Below, in pieces: positions 42,801-52,628 of a stretch of 64,000 nt of DNA. This stretch comes from Gordius sp. MW1 (taxonomy: Eukaryota; Nematomorpha; Gordioida; Gordea; Gordiidae): positions 24,141,901-24,205,900 of the forward strand of contig OZ038527.1 in assembly GCA_964036665.1 (NCBI GenBank), in the 5' to 3' direction. The notes under the pieces were generated by a model. The model did no database searches. It had not been told where the DNA came from and saw nothing but the letters and a program-made list of their open reading frames with translations. Both the position numbers and the translations under genes were made by a program. Within the stretch, counting starts at the first letter, position 1; each line of letters starts with the position of its first letter.

Positions 42801-44163
42801 GCGGTATAAAGCTGCAAAGACGTGGTTGTACGCTATTAGAGCTTTAGCTAATTTTTTTCGTTATTCGCATTGTAACACGGTGAATTCCTGATAACTCGCA
42901 ATTCGTCTAATTTTTATCTAGCTATGCCCACAAAGGGTTGTGTCCGACTTCGGTTAAAGTGTGTACTATATTTGTATTTTTTTTGCCTTTCGTTCTCTAC
43001 CGTTCCTATATAGCTCCTCTTTTGTCCGGCTTGTAAATCTGCTTATAAAATCTTCTATATATTATTGGTAGGCCCAGTCAAACTCATTATTAAATCATGC
43101 TTACCAAAATCGTTTAATGACGAAATTGAAACATTTTCTCATTTATCCCCTTTTAGGTCTCTTCCGATTACTTTGCCCCGCCGCCCGCACCTCACCCACC
43201 CCCATCTAACATGCTGATGATGCAGGGCCCGCCCCTTTCGGGATCCGCCCGCCTTCCACCCTCAGCCGTTGCCGCACCCCCACAGTACGGTGTGCCCGTG
43301 GGTAATGGGGGATATCACCCCTCACAGCCCCACCCTTCGGCCCCATCCCATTTTAACGCGGGGGGCGGTCAGCACTACCAGCATTCTCACCCGCAGCAGC
43401 AACATTTCGGTGGGGGTCAGGCCCCCCAATCCGCACCCCCTCAGAATTGGCATCAGGGTCACGCGGGGGGGCCTCCCGGCCACGCTCCTATGCCGCCCTC
43501 AATGGTACACTACGGCAATCAACAACACGCTGGAGGTATTTTTGTTAAAACACCATTTTGATTGCTCGTACAGTATCTAAATGGACATTTTTGGAAAATT
43601 ACAAATTGTGCGAATAATGTGTAGTTAAATAAGGCCACTATGTAAATGGCTTTCATAAGTTGAAAAGTTTAAGATATTGTTTTTGGCGAGGAATTTTTTA
43701 TTTTCTTAAATACTAAGTGTTGCTTGTGAAAACATGGTATGTGGGGATGGGGAGTAATAATAAAAATATTTAATGCAAATACGTTAAAATGAGCCCTTTT
43801 ATTGGTTTGGAGCCATTTTAAATTTGGGTAGCTTTACCATTCCTCATAGGCTATGTTTTTGTTAAAGTGTTTAATAAGACACTTTATCAACCCTTTATAT
43901 TTAGACAAAGTGACTAAAATTCCTTGATTACGAAAAGTATTCATTTTAAAACCAATTTAATTTGACCTTAACTTCATACAGGTCAAGCGAGTATGCCTAT
44001 GTCTTACGAACAACAAGCTCAACAACACCAGGGCGTGCAACATCACCCAGGCATGCAGGTCATGAATAATATACCCAACGGAGGAGGTTCTGCTTATATG
44101 AACGGAACTGATAATTCTAACAACTCACTCTTGACTGGCAATTGGTTCGATACTGACCTCTGA
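27518..44163 (+). CDS. CTNNB1: beta-catenin (armadillo), complete, 15 coding exons, 945 aa
   Basis: Beta-catenin links cadherins to alpha-catenin at junctions and is the TCF/LEF co-activator of Wnt signalling. Exons: 27518-27676, 27758-27884, 28167-28354, 29427-29797, 30388-30589, 31146-31290, 31926-32029, 34804-35010, 36436-36567, 36995-37117, 38187-38369, 41486-41636, 42290-42474, 43157-43535, 43982-44163. The sum of 2838 nt gives 945 codons plus TGA. The ATG is directly preceded by an in-frame TAA. Landmarks are the degron [18 protein letters not shown], the alpha-catenin region [12 protein letters not shown]...NLINYQ, armadillo repeats from [17 protein letters not shown] through [15 protein letters not shown], and the C-terminus WFDTDL. 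Residues equivalent to human K312 (GNQESK), N426/N430/K435 ([11 protein letters not shown]), R469/H470 and K508 are kept, so TCF and cadherin binding should be too. The PKA-type KRLS site is present; the Akt-type RRTS site of the repeat-10 loop is absent. It is longer than the 781-aa human protein because of loop and C-terminal insertions. Confidence 0.97.
29427..29797 (+). CDS. CTNNB1: beta-catenin exon 4: armadillo repeats 1-2 with Gly/Pro-rich loop
   Basis: Encodes [17 protein letters not shown] to [10 protein letters not shown]. Where vertebrates have a short connector (about TMQNTNDVETARC), this exon has a longer loop holding two copies of GTGPG ([17 protein letters not shown]). At DNA level the units GGGACCGGGCCGGGCA are repeated, consistent with local duplication. 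The exon is far richer in GC at third positions than exons 1-3. Confidence 0.93.
30226..30285. mobile_element. MITE family B, internally deleted copy
   Basis: Both ends are fused (TTGTAAAAGTCCTGGG joined to TAGTCGACCAAACAAAACCC, then CAGCCGTTTTTGCAACACTA), with the core lost. It lies 102 nt before beta-catenin exon 5. Confidence 0.7.
31568..31611. mobile_element. MITE family B fragment
   Basis: Right-end remnant ACCAAACAAAATCAGCCATT then TTACAACACTAA in beta-catenin intron 6. Confidence 0.55.
32195..32358. mobile_element. MITE family C, copy 7
   Basis: Starts CATGGGCTTAGG and ends GGCTACGTCTATG, flanks ACTGACTA and ACTAACTA (7 of 8). Its right duplication (32359-32366) directly abuts the left duplication of the 2.0 kb hAT element. 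Confidence 0.85.
32401..32508. repeat. left subterminal GAACGCGTTC array of the hAT element
   Basis: Four copies of the 10-bp palindrome GAACGCGTTC, with CACGTTC half-site variants between them. Subterminal repeats of this kind are usual transposase-binding sites in hAT elements; binding here is inferred. Confidence 0.8.
34215..34364. repeat. right subterminal GAACGCGTTC array of the hAT element
   Basis: Six copies of GAACGCGTTC plus half-sites such as AACGTTC/CACGTTC, in mirror position to the left array. The arrays are not exact copies of each other beyond the palindrome and the 13-bp ends. Confidence 0.8.
34470..34520 (-). mobile_element. HINE-like end fragment (antisense)
   Basis: GACCGGACGGACAACCAAGA then GTGAGCCCGCAAATTGCATG, the complement of the family left end. 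It lies in beta-catenin intron 7, about 100 bp after the hAT element. Confidence 0.55.
35190..35345 (+). repeat. 106-bp imperfect direct repeat
   Basis: TTGCTAAGGAAGTAACTCTT at 35198 and TTGCTAAGGAAGTCACTCTT at 35304, with related AACGCTATGGG-type sequence between. It lies in beta-catenin intron 8. Confidence 0.6.
35525..35900 (-). mobile_element. antisense LINE 3' remnant in beta-catenin intron 8
   Basis: Shares ATACCCCAAGCTCCA, TATCATTCTCATCTC and the CCACGTGATACGCGATCGTC region with the 20222-22170 LINE. It encodes degraded RT C-terminal sequence on the minus strand. Confidence 0.7.
38519..38728. mobile_element. MITE family B, full copy
   Basis: Starts TAGTGTTGTAAAAACGGCTG and ends CAGCCGTTTTTACAACACTA, with 8-mers GTCCTCAA and ATCCTGAA (6 of 8). 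The core has TAGTCGACTAAA and GGTCGACT motifs. It lies in beta-catenin intron 11, about 100 bp before a HINE-like element. Confidence 0.85.
39205..40180 (+). repeat. tandem array of about 105-150 bp units
   Basis: About eight copies of a unit built from GACTATTATGATTGTTCCTG, ACTTTTTGGCC, GCTGACCAATG and ATGACCATTGGCCAAAATG, then a T-rich ATTTTTTTTCG block. Units begin to diverge at the right end. A copy of the TTGCTATGCAATTTAACTAG motif at about 39450-39471 breaks the array. Confidence 0.85.
40348..40395 (+). repeat. short tandem repeat of GCCTATATTACATTTT
   Basis: Two full and one partial unit of about 18 bp inside the right part of the HINE-like element. Confidence 0.6.
41429..41485 (+). 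mobile_element. HINE-like end fragment abutting a splice acceptor
   Basis: AATTGCTATGCAATTTATGG followed by a T run and (ATCG)n, then TTTTGTTTTGCCTAG, the acceptor of beta-catenin exon 12. The fragment reaches to within about 40 nt of the exon. Confidence 0.5.
42140..42238. mobile_element. MITE family B, decayed right half
   Basis: GGTCGACCTCCAAGCTTAGG, then AGGTCGACCAAACGAACCCC and ATCCATTTTTACAAAAT. It ends about 50 nt before beta-catenin exon 13. Confidence 0.6.
43157..44163 (+). CDS. CTNNB1: beta-catenin exons 14-15: C-terminal transactivation region
   Basis: Exon 14 (43157-43535) starts [16 protein letters not shown] and exon 15 (43982-44163) ends [12 protein letters not shown]. The region is low complexity, rich in Pro, Gln, His, Gly and Met (for example [16 protein letters not shown]). 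The terminal WFDTDL matches vertebrate beta-catenin and is a class I PDZ ligand. This tail accounts for part of the extra length over the human protein. Confidence 0.93.
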
Positions 44164-44647
44164 AGCCGAATTTGAAAAAACTTTTCTTTAGCACCCTTTT
44201 TCATAATTATCAATTTATTTTCATTCTATCATACAATGTAATCTTTTCAATTTTTTACATACTCTGAGAAATTGCCTGGAATAACCTGAAGTAAGGAGAA
44301 GATGAATAGACCGCGTTTTAATTTGTGATAAATACCATTTAAAAGTTTCCAGTAATTTAATCATTGTTCTCTTAAGCATTTCGACTCGAGCACTCTTTTA
44401 TTGTGATCACTTACACCTTACTTTTTGACAATTTTTACACGATTTTGCAGTTATCTTCCATTTATATCATGTAGTAGCACCTACCGCTTTTTTACCCTTT
44501 AAATCATGTGTAGTTTTTACCCTAGAACATATATATATTTATATTTTACTGCTTTATACTTTATGCAACCACGTACATTTATATGATTTCAGTAATTTAT
44601 AGTTTAAACCTATCTAACCTCATAATTGACGATAAATGTTTATTGAA

Positions 44648-44670
44648 AATAAATGGCTAGCATTAATAAA
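44648..44670 (+). promoter_or_regulatory. candidate beta-catenin polyadenylation signals
   Basis: Two AATAAA hexamers (44648-44653 and 44665-44670) lie about 490-510 nt after the beta-catenin stop codon, just before the GGGACATT foldback element. They are the nearest clear hexamers, giving a 3' UTR of about 0.5 kb. No transcript evidence is available. Confidence 0.45.
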
Positions 44671-44731
44671 CTTTATTATTTTAGAGTTTTTGGGCATTGT
44701 GTTTAATTGATTTGATCTCACTTTTAAAAAA

Positions 44732-46629
44732 GGGACATTCCATGTCAAATCAATCATAAAAACGCGTTTTTTGGCCGACCTCCTCATTTTATAAAATTTG
44801 GTGGAAATGTTAAACTAGTATAATTATTAATTTCCGGAAATTTTAACTCATTTGGGCCACTACTTTTTAAGTTGTGGGCCCTAAAAGGTCGAAAATTAGC
44901 CTTTAAAAAAATCGGTTCATGACGCTATATTCCATAAAATTTATAAGTTATTGGTCCCCAAATCATAGAATCTGGTTGTATCTCCATAAAAATATTTTTT
45001 TATCTATTGGTCACCTCATAAAGGCCGAAATGGCCAATATAGCATAATTACTGTTGAACCCTCTCAAACCGTTTAAAATTTGGGACAAATGTTTTATACT
45101 CTAGTAATCAAATTAAATAAAAGAGAAAGTAGGGCGGCCATCTTGAAGTGTAATAAATTGCTTAAAAAAGTATTTTATTTATTTGGCGCCAAAATGACCA
45201 TCTAAAAATGGTTTTATTGCTCATTTAGCCATCTTATAATATTAGTATATCTATAATACAAATATTTTTGCTATAAATTAACACCCCAACCCCCCCCCCC
45301 CCAAACTCCCTAGCAATTACAATCAAAATAGTGAGTGATTTTTCTCCGAATAGGCTACAAATTTAATTCTTTTTTTTAAATACAACCAGCTTTGTAAAAT
45401 GACCATAAATAATTTACTTCAATATAGTTGTAGGTACAAGTATATATTGATTCAAGTATATATTGATTGATACTTGTTTGATATTTAATAATAAGTATTT
45501 ATGAAAAAAGTATGACGGAGGGCATATATTCAAGCGCCCATAAAAACTAATTTAGCATTATTTGAACTATATTAATTTTACTTAGGGCAATATATTTTAA
45601 TGTCGCATCAAGCATTTCACATCTAGATAAGGTATAAGTTCTCCCGGTTGTGATTAAAGGTGATGATACATTTGATAATATACCCAAATTCCTGTGAGAT
45701 AATTTGTAACATTTACTTGGGAAAGCGAAAGAATTTAACGGCCCGCATGGATGAAGCAAAGTAACTATTATTGTTTTATTTTCATAATTTTTATTATAAT
45801 TTATAATCTGAATTTCATTAAAAGAATTCGACATCACTTGAAATTCGTGCTACAAGGTCAAAAAATCAATTTGTACGCCCCAAAAAAGAAATAAATCTGT
45901 AATGGCAAGGCATTTTTAAAGCCTATATTCGATAAACCTGACGATTTTATTTAAATAATATTTTTATAGCTATTTTACGAGCCTGTTTCCAAATTACAAT
46001 AAAATAATTTTTGGAATAAAATTACTCGCTATTTTGATTCTCATTTGTGGGAAATTGGGGGAGGGTGGGGTTGGGGTGTAAATTTATAGCCAAAATATTT
46101 TTATTATAGATATACTATTATTATAAGATGGCTAAATGAGCAATAAAACCATTTTTAGATGGTCATTTTGGCGCCAAATAAATAAAATAACCTTTTAAGC
46201 AATTTATTACCATTTCTAGATGGCCGCCCTAATTTCTCTTTTATTTAATTTGATTATCAGATAGTATAAAACATTTGTCCCAAATTTGCAACGGTTTGAG
46301 AGGGTTCAACAGTAATTATGCTATTTCGGCCATTATGAGGTGACCAATCGCTAAAAAAATTTTTTTTAATTTTTTTTATATGGAGATAGGTGTTACCTAT
46401 TATTACAACAAAATTCTATGATTTGGGGGCCAATAACTTAGAAATTTTATGGAATATAGCGTCACGAACCGATTTTTTAAATGGCCGATTTCACAAATCA
46501 AAAAGTAGTGACCGAAATGAGCAAAATTTTAGGAAATTAATCATTTTAATAGTTTTAACATTTCCACCAAATTTTATTAAAATCTGAGGGGGTCGGCCGA
46601 AAACGTGGCGATTTGACATGGAATGTCCC
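44732..46629. mobile_element. foldback element with about 610-bp inverted arms
   Basis: The left arm 44732-45342 starts GGGACATTCCATGTCAAATC; the right arm 46018-46629 ends with its exact complement, and the arms match along their length (for example TTTGGCGCCAAA, CATTTAGCCATCTTAT and GGTCACCTCATAAAGGCC versus GGCCATTATGAGGTGACC). The centre (45343-46017) is unrelated to the arms and has a 96-codon minus-strand frame (45837-45547) I do not recognise. No clear target duplication is seen. It starts just after the beta-catenin poly(A) signals. Confidence 0.8.
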
Positions 46630-48406
46630 ATAACAAGGTGCAAATATGATAGGCCCTTAGAAGGTGCGTCGTTATTGTTCAAGTAATTTTCTCGTGTTTT
46701 GGATTGGAAAATAGCGTGTGTCTTTTAACTGTTGCCTAATCTAGATTTTATATGTCCAAATTAATAACATTTTTATAGAATTTGTTTGTATTAGATTTTG
46801 TAGATTAAACCTATACATTGATAGCACTATTTTTACTTATGTATGGTAGACGGGGGACTAAATAGCCATAAAAAAAAATCGCGTTTTAAAAAAAACTAAA
46901 AAAAATTTTGAGGAACGTAATTTTGAGGTGAATTTTTATTATAGGAAAAATTTCGGAAGGAAAAAAGTAATAGTTTTCTCAAAATAAGTTATGAAAATTT
47001 TAAAAATGCCCGGGGCTAGTCATAGCCCTTTTTGGGGGACTTCTTAATAGTGTATGCTAACACAAATCAATAAAAAGCTTGTTATAATAAAACATAATAG
47101 GGTTAGATTTTACATAATATAAATAAAAAAGGTCAAGATTACAACTGAATTATGGACCCATAAAAGACAGATTCTACAATGAGAAAAATCTTATAACATT
47201 TTATTATGTATAATCATAGTTTATTTCCCCTTAAATGACATCTGATCAAATTTTTTTTTAAATTTTGTCATGTCTTTATGAGGTAGGACGCAATAAATAA
47301 AGGCTAGCACTAACCCCGACCACTATTTTTTAGACAATTTTTAATTCAGCATGTTATATTGCTAATAAAAATTAAATTAATACACTTGTATATAAATGCC
47401 TTTATAAGATAAAAGTTAAATAAGTCTAAAATATACAAACAAAAAATTTTATGTGTTAAACATATAGCCCCAACCCAAAAAACGTCTTTCCTTTATAAAT
47501 CCTTATTTTTCTTTTTTTAAAAAAAATATTTTTTACATGTACCTTATGACAAAATACACATATGGTTTAGATTTTCATGTTTTATGATATAAAATATATG
47601 AAAAGATAACAGTAATCCCGATCTACTAGCCTCAGTTTACCCTATTTGTATTTTTAATATTAAATAAACTTTTTATTAAAAGATAAATCACATTTGCTCT
47701 TCCTCAAGTTATTAAAGTCGGTACTATTTTTTGAGTTAATGAAGTTTGGTGTTAATCAATTAAGTTTCACAATATGGTATTAAAAGAAATGAGAGCTCAA
47801 CAAAATTTTAAATCAATATGGTATATGGTCAACTATAATAAAATGAGCGGGTTTTCTAAGAATATTTTTATTTAATAAGAAAATTATGTATAAATGTTTT
47901 TTTCAAGTTGTGGGATTCTTATGGCATTGCTTTAAATATATTACTAAAAAATTTTACCCTTGTGTGTTTCCCCTTTTTCATGAAATTTGGATTTTTACCG
48001 TTTATTAATTACCTATTTTTTGGTTATACAAAGCAAAAGTTCATTTGTGTAGTTATGCGCTTTTAAATTCTTTGTAAGCTAGTTTTCTAATTGGAATAGA
48101 TTGTATTTGAGGGGGTATGGAGGAATTAAAAGGGAAGGCAAAAAATTAAAAGTTAATAAATGCACGAGTTTTAATAAATGACCATGATACAACATAAAAG
48201 TAAAAATACATTATTACCGGACTCCTGACATGAGATTTTGTATTAAGGTCCATTAAAATTTTCCAAGGATATTAAACCCTGCTAGTCACTTTTTGCACGC
48301 AGGACTTTATCTAAAGTCTAGTTGGTACTAATTTATTTGGCAAATGTGTTGCTTATTTAGACTATAGCACACCTTAAATGTATAAGTCGTCCACTTCCAC
48401 TATCTT
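46630..48406. other. intergenic DNA, nothing recognised
   Basis: AT-rich sequence between the foldback element and a family C MITE. No open frame of note, inverted repeat or RNA gene was seen. Confidence 0.4.
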
Positions 48407-48555
48407 CATGGGCCTAACCAAGGGGAAAAGCTGCCGTCTTCTAATTCCGGAAATTTAATAAACTTATGGCTAAAATTTAAAAAAAAAACATTTTGCCCCT
48501 CCTAAATCATTTTTCCCCCTCTCTAATTCCAATGCTGGCTGTGGCTACGCCCATG
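48407..48555. mobile_element. MITE family C, copy 8
   Basis: Starts CATGGGCCTAACC and ends GGCTACGCCCATG in the beta-catenin/ATG9 intergenic region, next to an antisense LINE remnant. Confidence 0.8.
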
Positions 48556-48559
48556 ACTA

Positions 48560-50123
48560 ATCTCCGTCTTCATACGACCAACTTTCTTTGAACCTGAACT
48601 TCACTTTCGTCTCTTGATTTCTTATATGGTACTTCTATCTTATTCCCAAAATCCGTCTTAACATTTGCATCTCCATTGTAGACGTTTTCTCATCTTTTGC
48701 CTTAATTACCCGTGTGTCTGGTCCATACATTACCGTGGGCCCAATAACTGTGTTATATATTAGTCCTTTCAAGAGGTAGTATGTGTTTGTAACATAGTAC
48801 ACCATCAACTCTCCAAATTTAGTCATCCTGCGTTTATTCCTGCCTTTATTCCACTTTCCACACTCCTATCACATTGTACCCTAGAACCAAGATAATTGAA
48901 TTCCTTTAAAAAACACCAGTCATCGATGCAGGTGTGTTTCTTTTTTTCAATTTCGCGCTCCAAACATATGTATTAGTTCTATCTCGGTTGACCCTAAGGC
49001 CATTGTCAATTCGATCCATTCACACTATTACCTCGCTGCTATCCACGTTTGAGCCTGCGCACAGCACGATATCATCCGCAAACAGCATTGCCCACGGTGA
49101 TTCACGTTGGTCCTTAATTATCCAATCCATCATTGTTCTGAATAACAATGAATTTAGTGCCGATGATTGATGCACACCGACATGTAGACTGAATCCATTT
49201 GTACCACTGGATGTCAGTTTGGTTTTTCCGTTACTATAAGTCGGATTAGACCAACAAATGTTATGACCATATGGTTGTGACCTAGTGATCGAACAACGAA
49301 CGGCTTTTTTCCGATGTAACTTGCTTGAAATTTTGTATTATACAAACAAAATCTATACACCTCTTGTATATCTCTTATTAACATTATATAAGCGTCGGGT
49401 ACACCATTGGAACTCAGCCTATCTGATAGCAACTGCCTTGGTACTTTATCGAAAGTTTTCTCAAGATCGAAGAAACACATATGAACATCCTTTTGTTTTT
49501 CCTTAAATGATTCCATAAGTCGCCTAAGAATATGTTTTGCATCTGAAGTTGACTTTCCAGGCATGAACCCAAATGGTTGTTCATCTATCATCATTTTTGG
49601 CTTCAACATATGCCAATCTTGTTTCTTCATTTGTGTTGTTGCTTAAACATACTTTGCAAAGCTTTCTTTTCAACTTGAATGGCGTTGCACGTCTTCGTCA
49701 CATTATCACGTCTCTTAATCTTTCTGTATACCTATTTTGCCTTCCCCTAGAACACATTTCGCTACTGAACGTACCGTGTTAGCCATGTTATTCCACATAT
49801 CGTTAGCCTTCTGCTGATCCTCTATCTGCAGGAGTTTATTTATTAGATCGCTTTCATCTTCTTTTAAGTTTGCCGGAACAATTTTATTTTCCCATTTAGT
49901 CTCTTCGGCTTTTTAGTTTTTGCCTTGACATAGTCCATCACAACAACTCTGTATTGGCAATAGCCTCACCTGGTACAACCTTACAATCGCGTAACTTTCT
50001 CAATTCTTTTCTTGTTATTAAGAGGGAATTGATTTGTGAAGACTGATTCCAGCTTTTGTCCAATTTTAGGTGATTTGCATACTTTTCGAAGAAAGTATTT
50101 GTGATGGTCCAATCAAATACCAC
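48560..50123 (-). mobile_element. decayed antisense LINE, second lineage
   Basis: On the minus strand: an endonuclease end (50123-49938; LRDCKVVPGE), RT (49630-49214; FGFMPGKSTSDA, CFFDLEKTFDKVPRQLL), a degraded FADD box near 49080, and the C-terminal piece (48826-48635; GPTVMYGPDT, EMQMLRRILG). Frames are broken. The FADD rather than YADD box and other wording set it apart from the 56888 LINE. Confidence 0.85.
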
Positions 50124-50226
50124 TGCTATTATTTATTATTTATTCGCCTTTATTGTTTCTAAAACTGTATACATTTCTACCATGGTACCGTTCGAATCCT
50201 TCTCTTATTTTGCTTATGTGACCGTT

Positions 50227-51723
50227 TAGAGTGATGCGGAAAATCCGAGAAAAATCTCGATCTCATCTCAAAAAACCGAGATGAGACGAGACTTTGAAAG
50301 ATTGGGTCGATATCAAGACGAGAATTTCGACCTCGAGACGAGACGCTACTAGATTTTATCGAAGAGATCTCGGCTTTAAAATTTCTTGATCATCTTAATC
50401 ATAATATAGTAAATACATTTGTGTATTTTTTATTTTGCAATTTACATTTTGGATGCCAAATGTAAATGAATATAATTGGAATACTTTCAATATTGAGTAA
50501 TTTTCCACATCCAAGTAGCCGCTTATAATTCAAATTTTGATCATTTTAGCTCGTTGAATAAAATATGAGTGGCCCTTAAGACATGTAGATAATTTTTCAA
50601 TATATTTTTGCACATTTATATCCTTAGCATCATATAAACATACCATGAAACACACAAACTTAAAATGAGTTTTGATGTAGTAAATATTCCAAAAGCATCT
50701 TCAAATTTCACAACAATTAATCATCCTATCTGATGTGATACAATTTTGAATCGGTGGTTAATAAATTAAAATTATTTTATAAATTGGGCTACTTTGGCTA
50801 TTATTTATGCAACCCTAAGTTTCCTGTGCCTGCCGAACGATAGCCTACAAAGCATTAGGTTAAATTTTTAGACTTGTAGTTTGTAATGCTTGAATTCATG
50901 TTAAACCTCTGAAATTCTCAGGCCATAAACAACATTATATATTTGTTTTACCATTTGAATTCTCTTTTACATTATAAAGGTAGAATTGGCAAGTGAACTC
51001 CAATCCTTTGAATTTTCTGTGCGACTTTGCACTACACTAAAATATATGGGCATAAGCTTTATATAAAATAATTTATTCCTGAATTATTTAAAAAATGGAA
51101 TAATTAAATATTTTAGGACATTCTTACAATGTATTTGCTTTAAAAATTAGATAATTACATATGTGCAATTTACTAAAAACTGCAAAACTCTTATTCCCCC
51201 AGTAACGATGCTACTTTTATTGTTGTTTCTACAACGTTGTAATGTCTGCAGCTAAATACTTATCTTCTAAATATTAATAAAAAGTACGAACCCGTACTTT
51301 ATAGGTTTCTATAACATTATAATAAACATGCTATAAATTTATTAGGAATAAAATGATGAAGGTTATTTCAAAGGGCTACAACTAATTTCTTAAATTATTT
51401 ATCTAAAAACATTACATATTTTTGCCAATGCTAACCAAAGGTCCCAGATAATTCAAATATGCAAAGTTTATACACGTTTTTGAATAAAAAAATGGGCGCC
51501 ATTTTAATTTTCATGTAAAATTATTTTATACAAAAATTTAAATAAATTAGGGGATAAATTAAAGTTTAAATTTTGTATTTAAAGTCGAGACATGTCGAGA
51601 TTTCTCGTCGAGACGCGACCGATATTTTTCTAGACCGAGACGAGATCGAGATTCTGATATTGGCACCCCAGACGAGACGAGGTTTTGCTTTCGAGACCGA
51701 GACGAGACAAGATCAAAACACTA
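50227..51723. mobile_element. inverted-repeat element with CGAGACGAGA subterminal arrays
   Basis: About 150 bp at the left and 140 bp at the right carry many CGAGACGAGA/GAGATGAGACGAGAC motifs in opposite orientations. The outer ends are TAGAGTGATGCGG and GATCAAAACACTA (hAT-like TAGTG at the right). The AT-rich centre has no recognisable transposase. No duplication is clear, so the limits are approximate. Confidence 0.6.
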
Positions 51724-52628
51724 GAGGTAATTTGTAAATATACAAAAATAAAACATACATTTTGCGGTGAATGGATTTCACTAATGACGTAAATACTATG
51801 TAACATGCAAGTCAACTGTTGCAATAACCCCTTTACTTTTTGCATAGGTAAAATAATCTTCTGTTGATATTTCAAATAATGTTTTAAAAAAATTGGACCT
51901 AATATCACCATTAAATCGGCTGTTCAAAAGTGTTATGATTGGATTGATAAAATAAATAGCGGGAAATAGCAATTAATATTTCCCTCTGAAAAAGTCCGTC
52001 TTCGGAAATTAAAATCATACAGAAAAAATCGCTTTTAATTCCAGAAAACCCTTTAAAAAAATTTTTCATTGCTATTTCTTTCTACTCGTTTTATCAATCA
52101 AACTTCATCACTTTAAACAACAAATATTGTAACAAAGGTTGGACAATAACTAATTCAATTAATAAAAACATAAAAGACGCTTACGTTTTTTCCTACAAAA
52201 TAGTTCGCATCTTTTAAGATGTATTATCTTCGAGTAAGATAATAATAATGTAGTCATTGAATTTGCGAAAAACTTGTAAATGACATCCTGCATGTTGTCT
52301 AATATATTTTAGTTAATTTAAATAAAGAATTGTGCAAGTAACACAAAAGATTTAATTTTAATAAAATCAACATTTTTATCTTTTCTTTTCTTTTTTTCAT
52401 TTGAGAGGGCTATTTAATGCCTCGAAGGCTTATGTTATAATATTTAAGTAGTTATTTATATAATGAATCGGCACTATGATTTGATTGAAAAGTGTAATCA
52501 TATGATATGCCCATGCATTCATTTATTTTATGATCTCTCCAATTTTGCTCCGATAGAGCTTCCATAGTGATGAGTGTAAAGAGCCAAAACAAGTATTTGA
52601 TTAATAACTAGCAGTTTAGGCTTTAGGC
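51724..52628. other. ATG9 upstream region
   Basis: AT-rich DNA between the CGAGACGAGA element and the ATG9 start codon. No defined promoter motif is clear. An in-frame TAG at 52617 limits the ATG9 frame; the AG at 52625-52626 just before the ATG could be an acceptor for an untranslated first exon. Confidence 0.35.

Noticed and set aside
43269..43580. 103-codon frame overlapping beta-catenin exon 14
   Set aside because: Alternative frame of the low-complexity C-terminal exon; the chosen frame keeps phase with exon 15 and ends in WFDTDL.
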